The notes beneath the pieces were generated by a model. That model was not told where the DNA came from. It did no database searches and saw only the letters and a program-made list of their open reading frames with translations. DNA of 64,000 nucleotides, taken from the NCBI RefSeq assembly GCF_002078505.1, contig NZ_LUAV01000004.1:220966-284965 (forward strand), written 5' to 3'. How positions within the stretch are numbered: the stretch's first letter is position 1; each line of letters opens with the position of its first letter. Made by a program: the position numbers and the translations under genes. Origin of the DNA: Ensifer aridi (GTDB lineage: Bacteria > Pseudomonadota > Alphaproteobacteria > Rhizobiales > Rhizobiaceae). Shown one piece after another: positions 26,334 through 34,812 of the stretch.

Positions 26334-26925
26334 AGTCTTCACTGTTGCGCGCCCGCAAATGCGCATTCACATAATCTTCCGTCAATGCGATCGAAGCCTC
26401 GATGCTGATCGGCGCCGATTTCAGACTTTGCCGAATGTAAAGCCCGTCGATCATCGCGGCCGCGCCCTCGGCGAGGCGTTCCGCGTCATCGGCCGGGCAA
26501 AGCGCCTTTAGGCTTGCCAGCAGATTGGAGCGCAGTCGCCGCGCATAGATGACGAGGAGCCGGCGGACCTCCTCGGACCGCTGCGCTTCGGAGTAGAAGG
26601 CGAGCCAGGCGGCGACGGTTTCGGGCGCGAATTGATCGGCGCGGAAGCTGATGCGGATCAGCGCGCTCACCTTTTCGCGCGGCGTCGCCGCAGCCTTCAG
26701 CGCACTCACCGCGTCCTCGCGCAGCTTGCCGAGCAGGCTGCGGATCGTCGCGATCAGCAATTGCTCCTTGCTGCCGAAATAGTGATGCGCGAGCGCGGGC
26801 GAAACGCCTGCTGTCCGCGCGATGTCGGACATCGTGACGGAAAGCGTACCCTGATCGCCGATCACGCGCAGCGCTGCATCGACCAACGCCTTGCGGCGTA
26901 CCGGCTCCATTCCGATTTTCGGCAT
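26314..26925 (-). CDS. betI: TetR-family repressor BetI
   Basis: 203-residue choline-responsive repressor of the bet operon. The N-terminal helix-turn-helix is at about residues 28-50 (TMSDIARTAGVSPALAHHYFGSKEQLL), characteristic of BetI. The C-terminal ligand-binding domain contains AWLAFYSEAQRSEEVRRLL and AAAMIDGLYIRQSL. Length matches BetI. AAGGAG precedes the ATG. The last residues (CPSPRV) and stop codon are encoded by a RIME-like repeat. First gene of betICBA, divergent from the HdeD-like gene, with a perfect palindrome between them as the probable operator. Confidence 0.96.
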   Translation of the reverse strand: MPKIGMEPVRRKALVDAALRVIGDQGTLSVTMSDIARTAGVSPALAHHYFGSKEQLLIATIRSLLGKLREDAVSALKAAATPREKVSALIRISFRADQFAPETVAAWLAFYSEAQRSEEVRRLLVIYARRLRSNLLASLKALCPADDAERLAEGAAAMIDGLYIRQSLKSAPISIEASIALTEDYVNAHLRARNSEDCPSPRV

Positions 26926-26957
26926 GCTAGAACTCCTTGGCGATCATCAGTTTATTT

Positions 26958-26977
26958 TTGATTGACTCATCAATCAA
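26958..26977. promoter_or_regulatory. Probable BetI operator
   Basis: TTGATTG (26958-26964) and CAATCAA (26971-26977) form a perfect inverted repeat around ACTCAT, embedded in T/A-rich flanks, 33 bases upstream of the betI ATG. TetR-family autoregulation and the position support the call. Confidence 0.75.
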
Positions 26978-27072
26978 TAAAAATTTTCCGCTTTTTCCCT
27001 TTCTTTTTGCTTGGAAATCCGGCTCAATCATCGGGTGGAGATCGTGCTTGCCTGCAGCACTGGAGGTTGAAA

Positions 27073-27621
27073 ATGGCCCACATGTTCGATCTGGCCGGCA
27101 GGGAGGCTGTTGCTGGAAAATGGGGATGGTTCGTCGCGCTGGGGGTGCTGCTGATCATGTTCGGCGGCGTAGCCTTCGGCAACCTGCTGATGGCGACGGT
27201 CGCATCCGTCTATTATGTCGGCATCATTATGCTGATCGGCGGCCTGCTCAATCTCGCTCATGCCTTTCAGGTCAGGGGCTGGGAAAGCGTCCTCTATTGG
27301 GTGCTGAGCGGTGCCTTCTACGCTGCGGCGGGTCTCTTCGCCTTCATCAACCCTCTGCTCGCCTCTTCGGTCTTGACGTTCCTGTTGGCGGTGGCGCTGA
27401 TCGTCGCCGGTTGCTTCCGCATCTGGGTCGGCTTCAAGCTTCGGCCGCTCGGCGGCTGGGGCTGGATGGTCGTCGGCGGGATCATCACCTTCATCGCCGG
27501 CCTCGTCATCGCGGCCGGCTGGCCGGTCAACAGCCTCTGGATCCTCGGGCTGTTCCTGGCAGTCGATCTCGTCATGCAAGGGCTTGCTTCGATCGCCTTC
27601 GGCGTTCTTGTGAGGGGCTGA
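27073..27621 (+). CDS. HdeD-family membrane protein (DUF308)
   Basis: 182-residue inner-membrane protein with six hydrophobic segments arranged as three hairpins, for example WFVALGVLLIMFGGVAFG, YVGIIMLIGGLLNLAHAF and GLFLAVDLVMQGLASIAFG. This is the DUF308 repeat architecture of HdeD, an acid-stress-associated protein of enterobacteria. The function in rhizobia is not established. ATG 27073 has GGAGG seven bases upstream, so the longer frame starting 37 codons earlier is rejected. It is divergent from betI and shares its operator region, so osmotic or choline control is possible but unproven. Confidence 0.85.
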   Translation: MAHMFDLAGREAVAGKWGWFVALGVLLIMFGGVAFGNLLMATVASVYYVGIIMLIGGLLNLAHAFQVRGWESVLYWVLSGAFYAAAGLFAFINPLLASSVLTFLLAVALIVAGCFRIWVGFKLRPLGGWGWMVVGGIITFIAGLVIAAGWPVNSLWILGLFLAVDLVMQGLASIAFGVLVRG

Positions 27622-27661
27622 GCGGTCAGCCGCGCACAATCGCCGCAACCCGAGCGAGTGC

Positions 27662-27693
27662 GGTTCGGCGCGCTCTACTTCGAGCGCCGAACC
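27662..27693 (+). terminator. Perfect hairpin downstream of the HdeD-like gene
   Basis: GGTTCGGCGC (27662-27671) pairs with GCGCCGAACC (27684-27693), a 10-bp perfect stem, followed by TTCATCAAACTTT. The T-run is poor, so it may be a terminator of low efficiency or an mRNA-stabilising structure. Confidence 0.5.
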
Positions 27694-27783
27694 TTCATCA
27701 AACTTTCACATTCGCGAAAGATTTCGTTGACGCTTGACTTCGATGCTGGCGCGCGTCCGTATATCTTTTCCCTGGAGCCCGGC

Positions 27784-29580
27784 ATGTCGGCCGCCCCCGC
27801 AGAAGTCCTGTCGCTTCGCCGCTTCGGCGACGACCAGATCATAACGCTTGCCAAACTCGTGATCGAAAACGCTTTTCAGCCAATCGTGGAGGCGACGACC
27901 GGGGCGGTCTTCGGCTACGAGTCTCTGGTACGGGGATTCGAGCGCCTGGGCTTTGCCTCGCCGCTCGAGCTGCTCGACAAGGCCGAGGGCGCGGGGCAGT
28001 TGCTGGCACTCGAGCACCTGATCAACAGCCGTGCGGTCGCTGCCTTTGCAACGCTTCCGGATTTCTCCGCGCGCACGCTGTTCCTCAATTTCGATTCGCG
28101 CCTCGTCGGCGGCGAGGGGGACATCGTCGAGCGCCTCGTCAACCATTTGAAGCGTTCCAACATTGCCCCGTCCTCCATTTGTTTCGAGCTGTCGGAACGC
28201 TTCGACAGCGGCAAGATGCCGGATTTCTCCGCGCTGGTGCGGCAGTTGCGGCTTGCCGGCTTCAAACTGGCGATCGATGATTTTGGCGCCGGCTTCAACG
28301 GTCTGAAACTGCTCTGCGACCAGCCGGTCGACTATGTGAAGATCGACCGGCATTTCATTGCAGAGATCGACAAGGACTCGCGCAAGCGCCATCTCGTTCG
28401 CCACACGGTCAACATGGCCCATGTCCTCGGCACGCGGGTGATTGCCGAGGGCGTGGAGACGGAGGCGGAGTTTCTCGTCTGCCGCGATCTTGGTTGTGAT
28501 CTGATGCAAGGCTATTTCGTCGCCCGTCCGACGACGCATCTCATCGAGCTGCAGCCGGTCTACCCGCATCTGGAACCCCTCGGCGGCACACGCCCCTCGT
28601 CGACGCTCGACAGCATCCTGATCAGGAAGGAGATCGAGCAGCTTCCCGCCGTCAGGGAAAGCGACGATCTCGATTCGGTTTTCGACCTTTTCCGCCGCAA
28701 CCCGCGCCAGGCCTTCTTTCCCGTGCTGAACGCGAATGGCGAGCCACGCGGCATCCTGCACGAATACCATGTGAAGGAGATGATCTATCATCCCTTTGGC
28801 CGCGACCTTCTGAAGAACCGCATCTATCAGCGCCGCATCTCGCACTTCGTCACGCCGGCACCGATTGCCGACCTCGACACCCCGGCCGACGAGATGCTGA
28901 AGATCTTTGCCGGCATGGACGGCAGCGACTGCGTCATCCTGACGGAAAACATGCGCTATGCGGGCATACTTTCGGCCTCCTCGCTCCTGAAGATCATCAA
29001 CGAGAAGCAGTTGAAGATGGCGCAGGAGCAGAACCCGCTGACCGGCCTTCCAGGCAATCGCGCCATCCGCGATTACGTCCAGCACGCCATCCTCGACGGC
29101 GATGAGGCGCGCTATTTCTGCTACTGCGATTTCGACGATTTCAAACCGTTCAATGACACCTACGGCTTCCAGAAGGGCGATCTCGCGATCACCCTGTTCG
29201 CGGCGCTCCTGCGGCGTCATTTCATAGGCGAGGAGAAGTTCCTGGGCCATGTCGGCGGCGACGACTTCTTCATCGGCGTCAGCGGCTTTACCGAAGAGGA
29301 GATCCGTGCGGTCCTTATGCGTCTCGTCGACGATTTCCGGCTGGATGTGCGCCAGCTCTACACGCCGGAGCACCAGGCGGCAGGCGGCATTAGCGGTCAT
29401 GGCCGCGACGGCCTCGCGAGGGACTTCCCGCTGATGCGCTGCTCGATCGCCGTGCTGGCGCTTCCGGAAGGATTCATCCTGTCCGACAGCCAGACGGTGA
29501 GCAAGCGGATCGCGGAGATAAAGGCGCGTGCCAAGGCAAGCGACGACGGGCTCGTGCTGGAACGGCTTGGCCAGGATTGA
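27784..29580 (+). CDS. EAL-CBS-GGDEF c-di-GMP protein
   Basis: 598-residue signalling protein without membrane helices. Domain order: EAL phosphodiesterase (about 25-255), paired CBS modules (about 285-415), GGDEF domain (about 420-595). EAL residues are largely intact: Glu46 in YESL, the Asn in FLNFDSR, Glu in FELSER, Asp-Asp in [10 protein letters not shown], Lys in YVKIDRHF, Glu in EGVETEAEF and Gln in MQGYF. The EAL domain is therefore probably catalytic. The GGDEF signature is GGDDF (491-495), Glu replaced by Asp, so the cyclase may be inactive or a GTP sensor. CBS pairs bind adenine nucleotides in many proteins, suggesting energy-state control. ATG 27784 follows GGAG. Confidence 0.9.
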   Translation: MSAAPAEVLSLRRFGDDQIITLAKLVIENAFQPIVEATTGAVFGYESLVRGFERLGFASPLELLDKAEGAGQLLALEHLINSRAVAAFATLPDFSARTLFLNFDSRLVGGEGDIVERLVNHLKRSNIAPSSICFELSERFDSGKMPDFSALVRQLRLAGFKLAIDDFGAGFNGLKLLCDQPVDYVKIDRHFIAEIDKDSRKRHLVRHTVNMAHVLGTRVIAEGVETEAEFLVCRDLGCDLMQGYFVARPTTHLIELQPVYPHLEPLGGTRPSSTLDSILIRKEIEQLPAVRESDDLDSVFDLFRRNPRQAFFPVLNANGEPRGILHEYHVKEMIYHPFGRDLLKNRIYQRRISHFVTPAPIADLDTPADEMLKIFAGMDGSDCVILTENMRYAGILSASSLLKIINEKQLKMAQEQNPLTGLPGNRAIRDYVQHAILDGDEARYFCYCDFDDFKPFNDTYGFQKGDLAITLFAALLRRHFIGEEKFLGHVGGDDFFIGVSGFTEEEIRAVLMRLVDDFRLDVRQLYTPEHQAAGGISGHGRDGLARDFPLMRCSIAVLALPEGFILSDSQTVSKRIAEIKARAKASDDGLVLERLGQD

Positions 29581-29636
29581 GCGGGCGGCGAGCCGGCTGT
29601 AGGTATAGGCGGAGCTCTGCTTTTGAGGATGCCGCC

Positions 29637-30638
29637 ATGACCCTTCCGACCGAGATGAACTATGTCGACCTGCCAGCCCCGGGCGGACCGGAGAATATGG
29701 TTCTGGCGCGCGGGCCCCTGCCGCAGGTGAAGTCGGGAGACATCCTGGTCCGCGTCGAAGCCTTCGGCATCAACCGGCCGGATGTGCTGCAACGCAAGGG
29801 CGACTATCCGCTGCCGCCCGGCGCGAGCCCGATCCTCGGGCTCGAAGTTGCAGGCGAAGTCGCCGCTCTCGGAGAGGGCGCGACAGGCTTCTCGATTGGC
29901 GACAAGGTCTGTGCGCTGGCCAATGGTGGCGCCTATGCCGAATATTGCGCCGTGCCTGCGACACAGGTGCTTGCCTGGCCTAAAGGCTATGATGCGGTGA
30001 AGGCGGCGGCCTTACCGGAGACCTTCTTCACCGTTTGGGCCAATGTCTTCGACATGGCCGGCTTGAAGGCGGGTGACACGTTTCTCGTCCATGGCGGATC
30101 GAGCGGCATCGGCACGACGGCGATCCAGCTCGCCAAGGCCTTCGATGCGGAGGTCTTCGCAACCGCCGGCAACGCGGCAAAGTGCGCGGCCTGCGAGGCG
30201 CTCGGGGCGAAGCGGGCGATCAACTATCGCGAGGAAGATTTCAAGGCCGTCGTGCTCGAGGAGACCGGCGGGCGCGGCGTAGATGTCATTCTCGACATGG
30301 TCGGCGGGCGCTACTTCGATCGCAACATTGCCAGCCTCGCCAAGGACGGGCGTCTATCGATCATCGCTTTCCTCGGCGGTGCGCGGGTGGAAGGCGCCAG
30401 CATCGCGCCGATTCTCACGAAGCGGCTGCACGTGATGGGATCGCTGCTCAGGCCGCGAACGTCTGCCGAGAAACAGGCGATCCGAGACGGGCTTGCATCA
30501 AGCGTCTGGCCGCTGTTGGAAGCGGGCAAGGTCGCACCGGTGATCCATGCGGTGCTGTCTTTCGATAAAGTCGCCGACGCGCATCGCTTGATGGAAGAGG
30601 GTGACCATATAGGCAAGATCGTGATGCGGGTCGGCTGA
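29637..30638 (+). CDS. Zinc-independent MDR quinone oxidoreductase (PIG3-like)
   Basis: 333-residue NADPH-dependent medium-chain reductase of the quinone oxidoreductase/TP53I3 type. The catalytic GroES-like N-terminal domain reads [20 protein letters not shown] and [14 protein letters not shown]. No structural-zinc cysteine cluster is present. The nucleotide-binding domain has [19 protein letters not shown] (residues about 145-163), followed by [18 protein letters not shown] and the C-terminal [15 protein letters not shown]. It probably reduces quinones or enones and may serve in detoxification; the substrate is not predictable. GAGGA ten bases upstream supports ATG 29637. It lies 56 bases after the EAL-CBS-GGDEF gene. 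Confidence 0.92.
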   Translation: MTLPTEMNYVDLPAPGGPENMVLARGPLPQVKSGDILVRVEAFGINRPDVLQRKGDYPLPPGASPILGLEVAGEVAALGEGATGFSIGDKVCALANGGAYAEYCAVPATQVLAWPKGYDAVKAAALPETFFTVWANVFDMAGLKAGDTFLVHGGSSGIGTTAIQLAKAFDAEVFATAGNAAKCAACEALGAKRAINYREEDFKAVVLEETGGRGVDVILDMVGGRYFDRNIASLAKDGRLSIIAFLGGARVEGASIAPILTKRLHVMGSLLRPRTSAEKQAIRDGLASSVWPLLEAGKVAPVIHAVLSFDKVADAHRLMEEGDHIGKIVMRVG

Positions 30639-30663
30639 CAATAAGACGATAGTCGCCCTTGTA

Positions 30664-30692
30664 TTGGCGCAAAGAAGGCTTACGTTTAAATC
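30664..30692 (+). promoter_or_regulatory. Candidate promoter of the small-RNA/small-ORF unit
   Basis: TTGGCG and TAAATC with a 17-base spacer, about 30 bases before the Shine-Dalgarno. ACGTT/AACGT (30682-30697) also form a palindrome over the -10. Confidence 0.35.
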
Positions 30693-30723
30693 AACGTCAA
30701 CGAACAGAAAGGAAGGTGATCCA

Positions 30724-30795
30724 ATGTCTAATGAGATTTCGGACCTCGTAATGGACATGGGAGAGGTGAAGGAGTCGAGGCAGCCCTTGGCTTGA
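30724..30795 (+). CDS. Candidate small protein (23 aa)
   Basis: MSNEISDLVMDMGEVKESRQ plus PLA, 23 residues, acidic, with three methionines and no membrane segment. AGGAAGG is eight bases before the ATG, one of the best ribosome-binding sites in the window. It is not an attenuator peptide, since no single amino acid is enriched. No homologue is known to me. It could equally be a chance ORF within a structured RNA. Confidence 0.4.
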   Translation: MSNEISDLVMDMGEVKESRQPLA

Positions 30796-30852
30796 TTGCC
30801 GCCTTCCTTGGGGCCTTCGGGCCCGGCCATTCCAGGGCCAAAACTCATGGAA

Positions 30853-30884
30853 GGGTCGCCGGAGCGCGGCCCTTTTCCTTTTTT
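30853..30884 (+). terminator. Intrinsic terminator of the small unit
   Basis: GGGTCGC (30853-30859) pairs with GCGGCCC (30866-30872, one G-U) around CGGAGC, followed by TTTTCCTTTTTT (30873-30884). Confidence 0.85.
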
Positions 30885-30929
30885 GAGGGCCAGATTAAGT
30901 GTCGCGATCAAAGGCTCTAAACTGCCGCT

Positions 30930-31667
30930 TCACATGCCGAGCCGGCCAACGGCCGGTATCTTGAGGCCGGGCCTTGCAATATCGAGCCCGGCCACCAAGC
31001 CCATGAAATGCAGTTCCAGGCCGCTGCGCCAGCCCGCAGAAATGCCGGCGAGGCCGTAGAGTGTCGCATGGACGTCGAGCCCGTCGGCATCGACCTCGAA
31101 GAGCCTGCCCTCGGGCAGGTAGTTGCGGCCGACGGCATCGGGCGGCAGCACTGCGTCGAGCTCGGGCACGGAGCGCAGCACATGGGCAACGAAAGTGTTG
31201 GAGTTCGGCCCCGGCCAGATGCGATAGGCGCCGGGCGCTGAATAGGGATAGGCGGCAATCGCCTGATCGACCTTGGGAATGAGCCGCTCTGCTTGCTCGC
31301 CCGTGACCGATACCACCAAGCGCGGCTCGTTCGAGTACCAGCGGGCGTCGGCCGGATAGGCGTTCTTCCGGATCGGACGGCCCCAGCCCACCTTCTCGTA
31401 GCGACTGTAGCTCGGCGCTCCTTCGTACTTGGTGACGATCCACGCGTGGCTTGCCACGGCGCCTTTCATGCCGCCCGTCGTCGCCGAGAAAACGTAAATC
31501 GCCGCGTCCGGCTTCGTCGCTGCCTCGGGCAGAATGCCGGCCGACGACCAATCCGCCTCCCGCCAGCTCTGCGGGCGGTCCTTGAGGTACCATAGTCCCG
31601 CCGAGGCAAGCGCTGGCAGCAGATAGACGATGATGAAAGCGAGGAAGAGGCGGCGGAGGAATTTCAT
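30930..31667 (-). CDS. DUF3750 protein, membrane-anchored
   Basis: 245-residue protein with one N-terminal hydrophobic segment (residues 6-25, LRRLFLAFIIVYLLPALAS) and a large periplasmic domain. Family DUF3750 segments are visible: PDAAIYVFSATTGGMKGAVA followed by SHAWIV, GWGRPIRKNAYPADARWYSN, AYPYSAPGAYRIWPGPNSNT, the NYLPEGRLFEVD region and a final FMGLVAGLDIARPGLKIP. The conserved SHAWI, H and N residues could form an active site, and the fold has been noted as peptidase-like, but no activity is known. The frame extends 93 codons upstream without coding character; ATG 31667 sets the signal anchor at the N-terminus. Convergent with the small unit. Confidence 0.85.
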   Translation of the reverse strand: MKFLRRLFLAFIIVYLLPALASAGLWYLKDRPQSWREADWSSAGILPEAATKPDAAIYVFSATTGGMKGAVASHAWIVTKYEGAPSYSRYEKVGWGRPIRKNAYPADARWYSNEPRLVVSVTGEQAERLIPKVDQAIAAYPYSAPGAYRIWPGPNSNTFVAHVLRSVPELDAVLPPDAVGRNYLPEGRLFEVDADGLDVHATLYGLAGISAGWRSGLELHFMGLVAGLDIARPGLKIPAVGRLGM

Positions 31668-31792
31668 CGACAACGTCTTTTCTGCCGGTGGAAACCTGAT
31701 AGATGCATAGCCGGAAGTACGCGGATAAGGAAAGTGGGTGCTTCTTTTGCCCGCATTCCGCTCAAGCAATGATGGAAATTTGAGGGCAGTGC

Positions 31793-32800
31793 ATGTCGAA
31801 TCCCGTTCTGGTCGAAGTGACGCGCGGAAACATGGTCGAAAGCCGCCACCGTGGCATGGTCGTCGCCGTCGATGGAGACGGCAATGAGCTGTTCTCGCTG
31901 GGTGAGGCGGATGCCGCCGTGTTCCCGCGTTCCGCCTGCAAGGCAATGCAGGCCCTGCCGCTCATAGAAAGTGGTGCCGCGGCCGCCTATCGCTTCGGTG
32001 CCAAGGAGCTGGCGCTTGCCTGTTCATCACACTCCGGCGAGCCCGAACACGTGGCGCTCGCGGCCGAGATGCTGGCTGCGGCGGGCAGAGACGTCGGCGC
32101 GCTCGAATGCGGCGCCCACTGGTCTTCCGACCAGGCGACGCTCATCAGCCAGGCCCGTTCGCTGGAGAAGCCGAGCGCCTTGCACAACAATTGCTCCGGC
32201 AAACATGCCGGCTTCATCTGCGCCTGCTGCCATTCCGGCACGGAAGTTAGGGGTTACATCGGCTACGATCATCCGATCCAGCAGGAAATTCGCGGGGTCA
32301 TGGAGGACCTGACCGGAGCAATCCTGGCGCGCGACAATTGCGGCGTCGACGGTTGCTCGATACCGACCTATGCGGTACCGCTGAAGGGGCTTGCCCACGG
32401 TTTTGCAAAGATGGCGACGGGTGCCGGTCTTGGGGCGGAGCGGGCGCGCGCTTCGAAGCGTCTGATCGATGCCTGCATGGCCGAACCCTTCTATGTCGCC
32501 GGCACCAAGCGCGCCTGCACGCGGCTCATGAACACCGCGCCCGGCCGCATTTTCGCCAAGACCGGTGCCGAGGGCGTCTTCTGCGCCGCCATCCCGGAGA
32601 AGGGCATAGGCATCGCGATCAAATGCGAAGACGGCACGACCCGGGCCGCCGAGGCGATGGTCGCGGCGACGCTCGCCCGCTTTTTCGCGGACGAGCCGCA
32701 GGTTCACGCAGGGCTGATGGCTCAGGCCAACCACTCGATGCATAATTGGAACCGTATTCATGTCGGCAACGTGCGCGTGACCGAGGCCTTTATCGCGTGA
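31793..32800 (+). CDS. L-asparaginase of the Rhizobium etli type II (Ser/Lys) class
   Basis: 335-residue enzyme hydrolysing asparagine to aspartate and ammonia, belonging to the class resembling beta-lactamases or glutaminases, not to the E. coli family. The putative nucleophile pair is Ser47-x-x-Lys50 in PRSACKAM. A zinc or metal site is marked by Cys134, Lys137 (NNCSGKHAG) and Cys188 (VDGCSIP), the same positions as in the characterised R. etli enzyme ReAII (135, 138, 189). The C-terminal part has RICAKTGAEG-like GRIFAKTGAEGVF and an ASPxGIAIK-like strand. ATG follows GAGGG. Cytosolic; single gene, convergent with the DeoR regulator. Confidence 0.92.
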   Translation: MSNPVLVEVTRGNMVESRHRGMVVAVDGDGNELFSLGEADAAVFPRSACKAMQALPLIESGAAAAYRFGAKELALACSSHSGEPEHVALAAEMLAAAGRDVGALECGAHWSSDQATLISQARSLEKPSALHNNCSGKHAGFICACCHSGTEVRGYIGYDHPIQQEIRGVMEDLTGAILARDNCGVDGCSIPTYAVPLKGLAHGFAKMATGAGLGAERARASKRLIDACMAEPFYVAGTKRACTRLMNTAPGRIFAKTGAEGVFCAAIPEKGIGIAIKCEDGTTRAAEAMVAATLARFFADEPQVHAGLMAQANHSMHNWNRIHVGNVRVTEAFIA

Positions 32801-32852
32801 CCTGTAGGGTCGCACGCCTTAAGAAAACATGCAGCAGCGTTCGGAAGTCTCG

Positions 32853-33605
32853 CTATGCCGTGATCAGCGCGGTGGTACCGTCCTGATAAGGCAATAGAAG
32901 GTCGGCTTCCATGTCCGCGGGCACGACAAGGCCGGCGAGCTCGCCGACGCTCATGATGCGGTGGGGAGAGGCGGAGCCGAATTTCTCCGGCGTGGCGAGC
33001 ACGTAGGTTTCAGCCGCATGCCGGGCGATCGCCCGCTTGATCGCCGCCTCCTCGTAGTCTCCGGTCGAAAGCCCATGGGCAGGGTGAATGGCGGTGACTC
33101 CGAGAAAGAAAATGTCGGCCCGAATTTGTTCGATTGCCGAGAGTGCGGCTGCGCCGGTCGTCACCATCGAGTGCTTGTAGAGCCGGCCGCCGATCAGGAC
33201 CACCTCCGCATCATGACGCTCGAGCTCTGCAGCGATCGTCGGGCTATGCGTGACTATCGTCACGCGGAGGTCGTACGCCAAAGCTCGGGCGATCTCCGCA
33301 TTGGTCGTACCGCCGTCGAGAAAGACGACCTGACCCGGCTTGACGAGCTCCGCTGCGCGGCGGCCGAGCCGGCGCTTGACGTTGCCGGCGATAGCCTGGC
33401 GGGTGGCAAAATCCGGAAGCGGCGGCGTCAGCGGCAGGGCTCCTCCATGAACCCGCTTCAACAGGCCCTCGGCTGCCATTTCTCTGAGGTCGCGACGGAT
33501 CGTGTCTTCCGAAAGGCCGAGTTCGTCGGCGAGCGCCTTTGCAACGATCTGCCCGTCGCGCGCAAGTCTTGCCGAGATCATCGCTCGTCTCTGTGTGGTC
33601 AGCAT
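32853..33605 (-). CDS. DeoR-family transcriptional regulator
   Basis: 250-residue repressor. The N-terminal helix-turn-helix (about residues 20-45) reads VAKALADELGLSEDTIRRDLREM, ending in the DeoR signature RRDLREMAAEGLLKRVHGGAL. The C-terminal sugar-phosphate isomerase-like effector domain (about 75-245) has FLDGGTTNAEIAR, IGGRL and FFLGVTAIHPAHGLST. AGGAGG lies seven bases upstream of the ATG. It is divergent from the DUF4406 gene with a clear palindrome between, suggesting it controls that gene and itself. The effector is probably a phosphorylated sugar or nucleoside metabolite, by family. Confidence 0.92.
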   Translation of the reverse strand: MLTTQRRAMISARLARDGQIVAKALADELGLSEDTIRRDLREMAAEGLLKRVHGGALPLTPPLPDFATRQAIAGNVKRRLGRRAAELVKPGQVVFLDGGTTNAEIARALAYDLRVTIVTHSPTIAAELERHDAEVVLIGGRLYKHSMVTTGAAALSAIEQIRADIFFLGVTAIHPAHGLSTGDYEEAAIKRAIARHAAETYVLATPEKFGSASPHRIMSVGELAGLVVPADMEADLLLPYQDGTTALITA

Positions 33606-33652
33606 TGATTCCTCCTTGACTCTTCACGAAATTGCATGAATCTTCATGATAT

Positions 33653-33670
33653 TTCCAGAAATATCTGGAA
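33653..33670. promoter_or_regulatory. Candidate DeoR operator
   Basis: TTCCAG (33653-33658) faces CTGGAA (33665-33670) around AAATAT. CACGAAAT (33634 area) and ATTTTCGTG (33669-33677) form a wider inverted pair, and CATGAA recurs twice. All of this lies in the 93 bases between the divergent genes. Confidence 0.55.
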
Positions 33671-33698
33671 TTTTCGTGCAAAAAACCGGAGAAAATTC

Positions 33699-34070
33699 AT
33701 GCTTATTCTGATTGCTGGACCCTACCGCTCGGGTACGGGCGACGATCCGTCGAAAATGGCGGCTAACTTGAAGCGTCTGGAGGAGCCGTCTTACGCGCTC
33801 TTCAAGGCTGGGCACGTACCGATGATCGGCGAATGGGTGGCCTTGCCGGTGTGGCATGCAGCGGGCGGGCGCCATGTGGGCGACGATCTCTACGAGGAGA
33901 TCTTTCATCCCGTGGCCGGCCGCTTACTCGCCCTTTGCGACGCCGTACTGCGGTTGCCCGGCGACTCGAAGGGAGCGGACAATGACGTGCGCATCGCGCG
34001 CGAGCGCGGCATTCCGGTCTATTATCGTCTTGAGGACGTGCCGGGCTGCGCCGGTACGCTGGTCGCCTGA
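33699..34070 (+). CDS. DUF4406 / nucleoside deoxyribosyltransferase-like protein
   Basis: 123-residue single-domain protein. It starts with MLILIAGPYRSGTGDDPSKM, where AGPYRSG is the phosphate- or nucleoside-binding first loop of DUF4406 and nucleoside 2-deoxyribosyltransferase relatives. It continues GHVPMIGEWVALPVW, a mid-protein acidic patch and LCDAVLRLPGDSKGADNDVRIA, with the family-typical LPG-S-GAD-EV-AR pattern. GGAG is ten bases before the ATG; the upstream in-frame extension overlaps the operator. It likely binds a nucleotide-like ligand; activity unknown. Divergent DeoR gene suggests control by a sugar metabolite. Confidence 0.82.
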   Translation: MLILIAGPYRSGTGDDPSKMAANLKRLEEPSYALFKAGHVPMIGEWVALPVWHAAGGRHVGDDLYEEIFHPVAGRLLALCDAVLRLPGDSKGADNDVRIARERGIPVYYRLEDVPGCAGTLVA

Positions 34071-34182
34071 GCACTGGGTCCGGCGGATTGCCGCCGGACC
34101 TTCCGCCCTTGTCAATCGCGGCGATTTCATCTCTTCTGCAAAGGCAATTCGCGCTTCCGCGCCGCCACCTTGAGGCAGAACG

Positions 34183-34803
34183 ATGCTGAAACTGTTTTAT
34201 ACGCCCGGGACCTGTTCGCTTGCCTCGCATATCGCGCTCGAGGAGGCCGGAGCGGCCTATGAAGCGCATCGCATCGATTTTTCCAAGGCCGAGCAGACGA
34301 AGCCCGAATATCTCGCCATCAATCCAAAGGGGAGGGTGCCGGCGCTCGTGACCGATCGCGGCATCTTGACCGAAACACCGGCCATCCTCGCCTATATAGC
34401 TCAGAGCTTTCCAGAGGCGCGGCTTGCGCCGCTCGACGATCCGTTCGAGTTTGCGCGGCTGCAGTCGTTCCTGAGCTACCTCTGCTCGACGGTGCATGTC
34501 GCCCATGCTCATGCGCGGCGAGCGGCACGCTGGGCCGATGACCCGGCTGCGCACGAGGCGATGAAGGCGAAGGTGCCGCAGAATATGGCCGCTTGCTCCG
34601 ATCTGATAGAGCGCGCGATGTTCGCCGGCCCCTTCGTGATGGGCGAAAACTATTCGATCGCCGATCCCTATCTCTTCACGATTGCTAGTTGGCTCGAGGC
34701 GGACGGCGTCGATCCGGCGCGCTTCCCGAAGATCCTCGATCATCGCAACCGAATGGCCGCGCGGCCGGCCGTCGCCAAGGTGCTGGCGGTCGTGCAGTCA
34801 TGA
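34183..34803 (+). CDS. Glutathione S-transferase family protein
   Basis: 206-residue cytosolic GST. The thioredoxin-like N-terminal domain has FYTPGTCSLASHIALEEAGA, with the Cys-Ser at the glutathione-thiolate site typical of beta-class bacterial GSTs, NPKGRVPAL with cis-proline, and the TETPAILAYI glutathione gamma-glutamyl site. The all-helical C-terminal domain (about 90-206) has FVMGENYSIADPYLFTI. It probably conjugates or reduces electrophiles. GAGG precedes the ATG with a seven-base spacer. Stands alone; convergent with the MmcQ/YjbR gene. Confidence 0.93.
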   Translation: MLKLFYTPGTCSLASHIALEEAGAAYEAHRIDFSKAEQTKPEYLAINPKGRVPALVTDRGILTETPAILAYIAQSFPEARLAPLDDPFEFARLQSFLSYLCSTVHVAHAHARRAARWADDPAAHEAMKAKVPQNMAACSDLIERAMFAGPFVMGENYSIADPYLFTIASWLEADGVDPARFPKILDHRNRMAARPAVAKVLAVVQS

Positions 34804-34812
34804 TACCGCGGG

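Larger units (their letters stand above)
30709..30884 (+). ncRNA. Candidate structured RNA with sequestered Shine-Dalgarno
   Basis: A 10-bp helix can form between AAGGAAGGTG (30709-30718), which contains the ribosome-binding site, and CGCCTTCCTT-type sequence (30800-30809, ten pairs including one G-U). An ACCTC/GAGGT stem lies inside. GGGCC-TTCG-GGCCC (30811-30824) follows, then an intrinsic terminator. The design fits a small regulatory RNA or a cis-folding leader whose ORF can be hidden from ribosomes. Confidence 0.5.
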
